From Roseovarius sp. UBA3070 (lineage in GTDB: Bacteria; Pseudomonadota; Alphaproteobacteria; Rhodobacterales; Rhodobacteraceae), in NCBI GenBank assembly GCA_002366775.1, contig DFBW01000055.1, forward strand, positions 1 to 9,692: a DNA stretch of 9,692 nt. Direction: 5' to 3'. The number at the start of each line of letters is the position of its first letter. The stretch's first letter is position 1. Under the pieces are notes generated by a model that had not been told where the DNA came from, ran no database searches, and worked only from the letters and a program-made list of their open reading frames with translations. The translations under genes were made by a program, and so were the position numbers. Of the stretch, positions 6,452 through 9,692 are shown one piece after another.

Positions 6452-6496
6452 AAATGAGACACCCCAATCACATCACGAGACAAGAAGGATAAGATC

Positions 6497-6703
6497 ATGT
6501 CGATTGCCACCAAAACCCAATGCCTGCCCAGCATCACTGCCCCCCGGTCGCGCTCGGTGCTTTCACTCTTCTCTTTGGCCCGCCAGCGCCGCGCTCTGGC
6601 GCAACTGGATGAGGTCCGGCTGAAAGATCTGGGCTTGTCCATTCAGGACGCCCAAGCCGAAGCCCGGCGTCCATTCTGGGATGTGCCGGCCTTCTGGCGT
6701 TAA
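6497..6703 (+). CDS. Small DUF1127 (YjiS-like) protein
   Basis: This is a 68-residue basic protein. Residues about 24-57 form the DUF1127 module: LFSLARQRRALAQLDEVRLKDLGLS, then a helix IQDAQAEARRPFWD. That order (R..L..LDE.RL.D.GLS...A..E..RPFWD) is the family pattern seen throughout the Alphaproteobacteria. Some members bind RNA, such as CcaF1 of Rhodobacter sphaeroides, and others affect phosphate, stress or growth-phase responses; which applies here is unknown. The start ATG 6497 follows AAGGAT at about nine bases. The poorly conserved first 20 residues are basic and Ser-rich. It is divergent from the LysR gene, an arrangement that suggests control by it. A short AATTCAAG inverted repeat follows 12 bases after the stop. 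Confidence 0.9.
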   Translation: MSIATKTQCLPSITAPRSRSVLSLFSLARQRRALAQLDEVRLKDLGLSIQDAQAEARRPFWDVPAFWR

Positions 6704-6714
6704 CGGTCCGTGAA

Positions 6715-6750
6715 AATTCAAGGCAATGCGCCACCGGAAATGCTTGAATT
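6715..6750. repeat. Stem-loop after the DUF1127 gene
   Basis: AATTCAAGGCA (6715-6725) pairs with TGCTTGAATT (6741-6750) with one bulged base and a 15-base loop. It lies 11 bases past the DUF1127 stop. It lacks a U-run, so it would be a poor intrinsic terminator, but it could protect a 3' end. Its right arm overlaps the proposed -35 box of the next gene. Confidence 0.4.
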
Positions 6751-6774
6751 AAGCTGCATAAACCCCAATATTAG
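6745..6774 (+). promoter_or_regulatory. Possible promoter of the Bax inhibitor-1/YccA gene
   Basis: TTGAAT (6745-6750) and TATTAG (6769-6774), each four of six to the sigma-70 consensus, are separated by 18 bases. Initiation near 6781 would give a leader of about 45 bases starting with a CCCCG/CGGGG hairpin (6782-6786 with 6795-6799). This is judged from matches by eye only. Confidence 0.35.
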
Positions 6775-6824
6775 CACCAGACCCCGGCACTTTACGGGGA
6801 TGGTGCAATAATTCGGAGGCTTTG

Positions 6825-7544
6825 ATGGCTGAATTTGATACAATCCGGGCAGGCGGCGCAGCTCGCTCAGCCGAGATTGACGCAGGGCTACGCGCCCATA
6901 TGAACAAGGTTTACAGCACAATGTCTGTGGGCCTGTTGCTCACCTTTGCTGCGGCATGGGCCATTGGCAATAATGCGGCGATGATGAACACGCTTTTCAC
7001 CGGGTTTACCCGTTATATCGTCATGTTCGCGCCGTTGATCATGGTGTTCGCCTTTGGCGCGGCCATCAACCGGCTGTCGGCCGCTGGGGCGCAACTGTTC
7101 TTTTACGTCTTTTCCGCCGTGATGGGCGTGTCGATCAGCTATATCTTCGTGATCTTCACCGATTTCTCAATCGCGCAGGTCTTCCTTGTGACCTCCATCT
7201 CCTTTGCGGGGCTGTCTTTGTGGGGCTACACCACGAAAAAGGACATCTCGGGCTGGGGTAGCTTTCTGATCATGGGCCTGATTGGCCTGATCGTGGCGTC
7301 GGTCATCAACATCTTCTTGGGTTCGCCTGCGATCATGTTTGCGATCTCCATCATCGGTGTGCTGATTTTTGCGGGCCTGACGGCCTATGACACGCAAAAC
7401 ATCAAGAACACTTACCTTGCCCACGCGCACCACGGTGACAGCGAGTGGCTGAGCAAATCGGCCATCATGGGGGCGCTGGGCCTCTATCTGAACTTCATCA
7501 ACATGTTCATGATGCTGCTGAACCTGCTGGGCTCACGCGAGTAA
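6825..7544 (+). CDS. Bax inhibitor-1/YccA family membrane protein
   Basis: This is a 239-residue inner-membrane protein with seven predicted helices at about 31-49, 62-81, 90-111, 116-135, 145-166, 169-188 and 212-235, after a 28-residue cytoplasmic N-terminus. Family marks are the RAHMNKVY lead into helix 1, the conserved AYDTQNIKNTY segment (187-197), whose Asp belongs to the pH- or Ca2+-sensing pair of bacterial BI-1 homologues, and the charged turn before the last helix (GALGLYLNFINMF). Bacterial relatives include YccA, which modulates the FtsH protease, and calcium-leak proteins of the YetJ type; which role applies is not known. The start is ATG 6825 because GGAGG lies five bases before it; an in-frame TTG one codon earlier is rejected. 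A strong intrinsic terminator follows 23 bases after the stop, so the gene is probably monocistronic. Confidence 0.93.
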   Translation: MAEFDTIRAGGAARSAEIDAGLRAHMNKVYSTMSVGLLLTFAAAWAIGNNAAMMNTLFTGFTRYIVMFAPLIMVFAFGAAINRLSAAGAQLFFYVFSAVMGVSISYIFVIFTDFSIAQVFLVTSISFAGLSLWGYTTKKDISGWGSFLIMGLIGLIVASVINIFLGSPAIMFAISIIGVLIFAGLTAYDTQNIKNTYLAHAHHGDSEWLSKSAIMGALGLYLNFINMFMMLLNLLGSRE

Positions 7545-7567
7545 ACCAGCCGCAACCAATACCAGAG

Positions 7568-7596
7568 AAGGCCGGTCACAGTGACCGGCCTTTTTT
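7568..7596 (+). terminator. Intrinsic terminator of the Bax inhibitor-1/YccA gene
   Basis: AAGGCCGGTCAC (7568-7579) is the exact inverse of GTGACCGGCCTT (7581-7592), with a single central base, so a GC-rich stem of about 10 pairs forms around a small loop. It is followed by TTTTTT (7591-7596). It begins 24 bases after the stop codon. Confidence 0.93.
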
Positions 7597-7708
7597 ATTT
7601 GACCTCGGGACCGCCAAGCAAGAATTCGCAATCCGCAACAACGGGGATTCCCTTATCCTCTCATATCTGGCAATACTTAAACATACCTGTCAGCAAGGGA
7701 ATTGAGCG

Positions 7709-8149
7709 ATGAAATCAACCAGTTTTGCCGTAACGGCCGCCGCAGTCACCGCATGTGCCAGCCCTGCATTGTCAGAAACCGACGTTTGGCAGTTGTTGGA
7801 TCAGATCACCATTCAGGAACTGGTGACTGAAACATCCTATGAAGTGCGCAAAACCTATCCGCCCGCGCTGGCGCGTGGTGCCGAAATTGCAGTGGAAATC
7901 ACTGGCTACGCCACGCCTGCCCTGCCCGGCGACATGGTGCGCGAATTGCTGCTGGTGTCGGATATGGGCCTATGCCCCTTGTGCGGGAGCGCCGATCATG
8001 GGGCAACATTGGTGGTCAGCCTGGCAGATGAAATCCCGGTGATCGACGATTCCAGCCGGATCACCCTGCGCGGTACCTTGTCCCCGGTCACAGATCCCGA
8101 AACATGGCAAAGCGTTGTGTTGAAGAATGCAACAATTGTCACGCAGTAG
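7709..8149 (+). CDS. Exported protein of unknown function with CPLC motif
   Basis: This 146-residue protein has no named family that I can assign with confidence. The N-terminus MKSTSFAVTAAAVTACASPA is an export signal; VTAC (13-16) fits a lipobox, while cleavage near ASPALS|E would give a soluble periplasmic form. A helical part (25-55) is followed by a beta-rich core: EIAVEITGYATPAL (59-72), RELLLVSDMGLCPLCGSADHG (79-98), a beta strand ATLVVSLAD, then RITLRGTLSPV. The core order (GY.TP...ELLLV....CP.CG...) loosely resembles the DUF3299 pattern; this is inference. Cys89 and Cys92 (CPLC) could form a redox disulfide or bind metal. ATG 7709 follows AAGGGA at eight bases. It is flanked by terminators on both sides, so it is monocistronic. 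Confidence 0.82.
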   Translation: MKSTSFAVTAAAVTACASPALSETDVWQLLDQITIQELVTETSYEVRKTYPPALARGAEIAVEITGYATPALPGDMVRELLLVSDMGLCPLCGSADHGATLVVSLADEIPVIDDSSRITLRGTLSPVTDPETWQSVVLKNATIVTQ

Positions 8150-8162
8150 CCTTTGGGCCCGA

Positions 8163-8188
8163 CAACACACCGCCCGGCAACACACCGC
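8163..8188. repeat. 11-base direct repeat, 15-base period
   Basis: CAACACACCGC occurs at 8163-8173 and 8178-8188 with four bases between. It lies just after the CPLC gene stop and before the shared terminator. It is probably a small slippage duplication. Confidence 0.6.
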
Positions 8189-8221
8189 ATAATTCCCCGG
8201 CAGTTTCATTCACCAATAAAG

Positions 8222-8252
8222 AAAAACCGCGCCCAACCGGACGCGGTTTTTT
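8222..8252. terminator. Bidirectional intrinsic terminator between CPLC gene and rpmG
   Basis: AAAAACCGCG (8222-8231) pairs with CGCGGTTTTT (8242-8251) around a 10-base loop. T-runs lie at the outer edge on both strands, so the one structure can end transcription of the + gene stopping at 8149 and of rpmG, which stops at 8275 on -. Confidence 0.9.
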
Positions 8253-8274
8253 AATTTCCAAAGTCAGGCTGATC

Positions 8275-8442
8275 TTACTTGATCTTGCCTTCTTTGTACT
8301 CGACGTGCTTACGCACAACCGGGTCATATTTCTTCACAACCATTTTTTCGGTCATGGTACGGGCGTTTTTCTTGGTCACATAGAAATGGCCCGTGCCTGC
8401 GGTCGAGTTCAGACGGATCTTGATGGTCGTCGGCTTCGCCAT
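8275..8442 (-). CDS. rpmG: 50S ribosomal protein L33
   Basis: This is a 55-residue ribosomal protein L33 of the large subunit. It starts [20 protein letters not shown] and ends [11 protein letters not shown], with the family segments [21 protein letters not shown] and VVRKHV. It is the zinc-free (Cys-less) type, as no cysteine is present. Length and composition (many Lys/Arg) are as expected. ATG 8442 follows AGGAG at the proper spacing. It is read from its own promoter (8497-8524) and ends at the shared terminator. A short hairpin (8459-8475) lies between the promoter and the ribosome site. It is alone here rather than in a larger ribosomal operon, which is common for L33. Confidence 0.97.
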   Translation of the reverse strand: MAKPTTIKIRLNSTAGTGHFYVTKKNARTMTEKMVVKKYDPVVRKHVEYKEGKIK

Positions 8443-8458
8443 TGGTGTTCTCCTGCGT

Positions 8459-8475
8459 CGAAGGGCAACCCTTCG
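8459..8475 (-). promoter_or_regulatory. Hairpin in the rpmG leader
   Basis: CGAAGGG (8459-8465) and CCCTTCG (8469-8475) are perfect 7-base arms around a 3-base loop. In the rpmG transcript the hairpin ends about four bases before the AGGAG ribosome site. It could influence translation or mRNA stability; there is no U-run, so termination is unlikely. Confidence 0.55.
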
Positions 8476-8496
8476 TGAATCTCTTATGAAGCCCGC

Positions 8497-8524
8497 CTTT
8501 TAACGCGGCCCGCGCCCAAGTCAA
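8497..8524 (-). promoter_or_regulatory. Promoter of rpmG
   Basis: On the - strand, TTGACT (8524-8519) is the -35 box and TAAAAG (8502-8497) the -10 box, with a 16-base spacer. Initiation near 8490 would give a leader of about 48 bases containing the 8459-8475 hairpin. The -35 matches five of six and the -10 four of six to consensus. Confidence 0.6.
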
Positions 8525-8586
8525 CCGCATTCCACCGCTATATCAGCGCGACAGGGCGGAAAGTGGCGATCAGGCCCGGATTGGTA

Positions 8587-8959
8587 TGCGCGGAGGGCCT
8601 ATAAGCCGGATTTTGTCGGGGGATTGCACAGGCAATCCCTTGGATGACCATTCATCTTGACGCACCGTTACCGGTACACCTCTAGCTGCCAACCCGGAAT
8701 ACGAGGCCAAGACGACCCAGAGTGCATTCCCTATTTGGCATTGCTCCCGGTGGGGCTTGCCGTGCCGGCGCTGTTGCCAGAACCGCGGTGGGCTCTTACC
8801 CCACCGTTTCACCATCACCCCTGCGGACAGGGGCAGACTATTCTCTGTGGCGCTTTCCCTCGGGTTTCCCCGGCCGGGCGTTACCCGGCACCGTTGTCTT
8901 GTGGAGTCCGGACTTTCCTCGCCATCTTGCGATGCCGCAGCCATCCGGCCTTCCGCGCA
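8587..8959 (-). ncRNA. rnpB: RNase P RNA (M1 RNA), type A
   Basis: This is the catalytic RNA of RNase P, which trims the 5' leader of pre-tRNAs with protein RnpA. The - strand carries the universally conserved P4-region string GAGGAAAGTCCGGACTCC (8920-8903). Near the 3' end it has AGATGAATGG and ACAAAATCCGGCTTATAGG, both hallmarks of bacterial RNase P RNA. The ends pair as helix P1: bases 8947-8959 with 8587-8599 (GCGCGGAAGGCC with GGCCCTCCGCGC, one mismatch). The length of about 373 bases fits the alphaproteobacterial type A form. It starts about 8 bases after the amidase stop and has a promoter inside that gene. No good U-run terminator is seen between it and rpmG. Open reading frames overlapping this stretch are not coding. 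Ends are accurate to a few bases. Confidence 0.96.
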
Positions 8960-8964
8960 AGGTT

Positions 8965-8993
8965 GATTTAGGCGTTCGAATCGTTGCGGTCAA
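8965..8993 (-). promoter_or_regulatory. Promoter of rnpB, inside the amidase 3' end
   Basis: On the - strand, TTGACC (8993-8988) is five of six to the -35 consensus and TAAATC (8970-8965) serves as -10, with exactly 17 bases between. Seven bases on lies the G/U at 8958-8959 where helix P1 begins, as expected for the start of transcription. The TAA stop of the amidase gene (8970-8968) forms the first half of the -10 box, and the -35 encodes part of its HVDR segment. Confidence 0.65.
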
Positions 8994-9663
8994 CGTGCAA
9001 GCGGGCGAGGGATTGAATGATTTTCTGGTCTTGCGCATCAATAGCCCCGGATTTCCACGGCCGGAACCGCAACCGAAAGGCGCGCAACAGGTCCTCGTGC
9101 GGGGTGTCTTCGGGGTATCCAAAGCTCTGGGCAAAATCACCGAACTGACTGAGGTCATGCCCCTCAATCGGGGTGTCTTTGTACCAGACACTCAGCCCTT
9201 GGCGCGCCAGCCTTTGCCAATCAAAGCGCGCGCCAGGATCAGATTTGCGCTCGGGGGCCATATCGGAGTGGGCGATGACGTTCACGGGCGCAATGGACCA
9301 TCGCGCCATGATACCAGGCATCAGCGCCTCAAGCGCTGCCATCTGTGGCTCGGCGAAGGGATGGGCGCCGGTATTGTCCAGCTCAATCCCGATAGATCGG
9401 GAATTTACATCATCGCAACCCGCCCAACTGCCCGCCCCGGCATGCCATGCACGGTCAGCTTCATCCACCATCTGCCAGATGCGCCCGTCCCCCGCGATCA
9501 GATAATGCGCCGACACCTCAGCAGCAGGGTCACACAGCCGCTCCAGCGCCGCCTCAGCGCTGGTCATGGCCGTGTAGTGCAGGACAATCATGTTGGGCAG
9601 GATGTCCCCACACCTCTCTGCGAAATTCGCAGAGGGCCGCCAGATCAGCTCAGGTGTGCTCAC
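8968..9663 (-). CDS. N-acetylmuramoyl-L-alanine amidase, AmiD-like with PGBD
   Basis: This is a 231-residue peptidoglycan amidase cutting the bond between N-acetylmuramic acid and L-alanine. The zinc-dependent amidase_2 domain covers about 5-155: VLHYTA with His29, SAHYLI with His53, IGIELDN with Glu94, IAHSDMAPERKSDPG with His132 and Asp142. The His132-Asp142 spacing matches E. coli AmiD (His151/Asp161). Residues about 170-224 (FGDFAQSFGYPEDTP, LLRAFRLRFRPW, ...DAQDQKIIQSLARLHV) resemble the C-terminal peptidoglycan-binding domain of AmiD. No signal peptide or lipobox is seen from the GTG at 9663, so the protein may be cytosolic and act on recycled muropeptides like AmpD. However, the frame stays open to the window edge (at least nine more codons, none ATG), so the true start is unresolved. 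The stop overlaps the rnpB promoter. Confidence 0.9.
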   Translation of the reverse strand: MSTPELIWRPSANFAERCGDILPNMIVLHYTAMTSAEAALERLCDPAAEVSAHYLIAGDGRIWQMVDEADRAWHAGAGSWAGCDDVNSRSIGIELDNTGAHPFAEPQMAALEALMPGIMARWSIAPVNVIAHSDMAPERKSDPGARFDWQRLARQGLSVWYKDTPIEGHDLSQFGDFAQSFGYPEDTPHEDLLRAFRLRFRPWKSGAIDAQDQKIIQSLARLHVDRNDSNA

Positions 9664-9692
9664 GCACCGCCAGCCGAAGAGACCGCTTTGCG

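Noticed and set aside
8570..8971. Reading frames of about 100-124 codons on both strands between 8570 and 8971
   Set aside because: They overlap the RNase P RNA almost exactly; the open frames come from its GC-rich helices and have no protein family features.
1..9692. Search for a mobile element, CRISPR array, toxin-antitoxin pair, phage or defence cassette
   Set aside because: No transposase, integrase, spaced repeats, tRNA, att-like duplication or defence domain was found; the lone XRE regulator has no toxin partner, as its neighbours are a phosphatase and an oxidoreductase.

Overview
The window reads as ordinary chromosome from an alphaproteobacterium, most likely a member of the Rhodobacteraceae (Roseobacter group). 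This is inferred from the moderately GC-rich coding style, an alphaproteobacterial-looking RNase P RNA, a 55-residue L33, a PraR/PhrR-like XRE regulator, a small DUF1127 protein beside a LysR regulator, and the general protein flavour. There is no transposase, integrase, phage gene, CRISPR array or tRNA. No multigene defence or biosynthetic system is visible.

Left part (1-2984). The 3' end of a guanine deaminase gene on + converges on a - strand run. That run consists of an amidohydrolase of the 8-oxoguanine deaminase type and two tandem CAP-domain proteins, one with a lipobox and one with a cleavable signal peptide. Gaps of about 30-37 bases suggest the three - strand genes are co-transcribed. 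Two purine-type deaminases lie on either side of the CAP pair.

Middle (2985-5512). An inositol-monophosphatase/HisN-type phosphatase and an XRE regulator lie on -. A dyad-rich intergenic region of about 340 bases separates the regulator from a divergent zinc-free quinone oxidoreductase (MDR) gene. This region holds several inverted repeats and a possible 32-codon leader ORF whose stop overlaps the oxidoreductase start (TGATG).

Right-middle (5499-8149). A LysR regulator on - overlaps the oxidoreductase tail to tail by 14 bases. It is divergent from a 68-residue DUF1127 protein. Next come a seven-helix Bax inhibitor-1/YccA membrane protein with a strong terminator, and an exported protein of unknown function carrying a CPLC motif.

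Right end (8150-9692). A bidirectional terminator separates the CPLC gene from rpmG (ribosomal protein L33, -). Upstream of rpmG lie rnpB (RNase P RNA, -) and an AmiD-like N-acetylmuramoyl-L-alanine amidase with a C-terminal peptidoglycan-binding domain (-). The clearest regulatory detail is a good promoter for rnpB inside the 3' end of the amidase gene, with the amidase TAA stop forming part of the -10 box.

The best leads for follow-up are the embedded rnpB promoter, the leader ORF and overlapping dyads before the oxidoreductase gene, the CPLC protein, and the CAP pair linked to purine deaminases. None amounts to a convincing new system on sequence alone.
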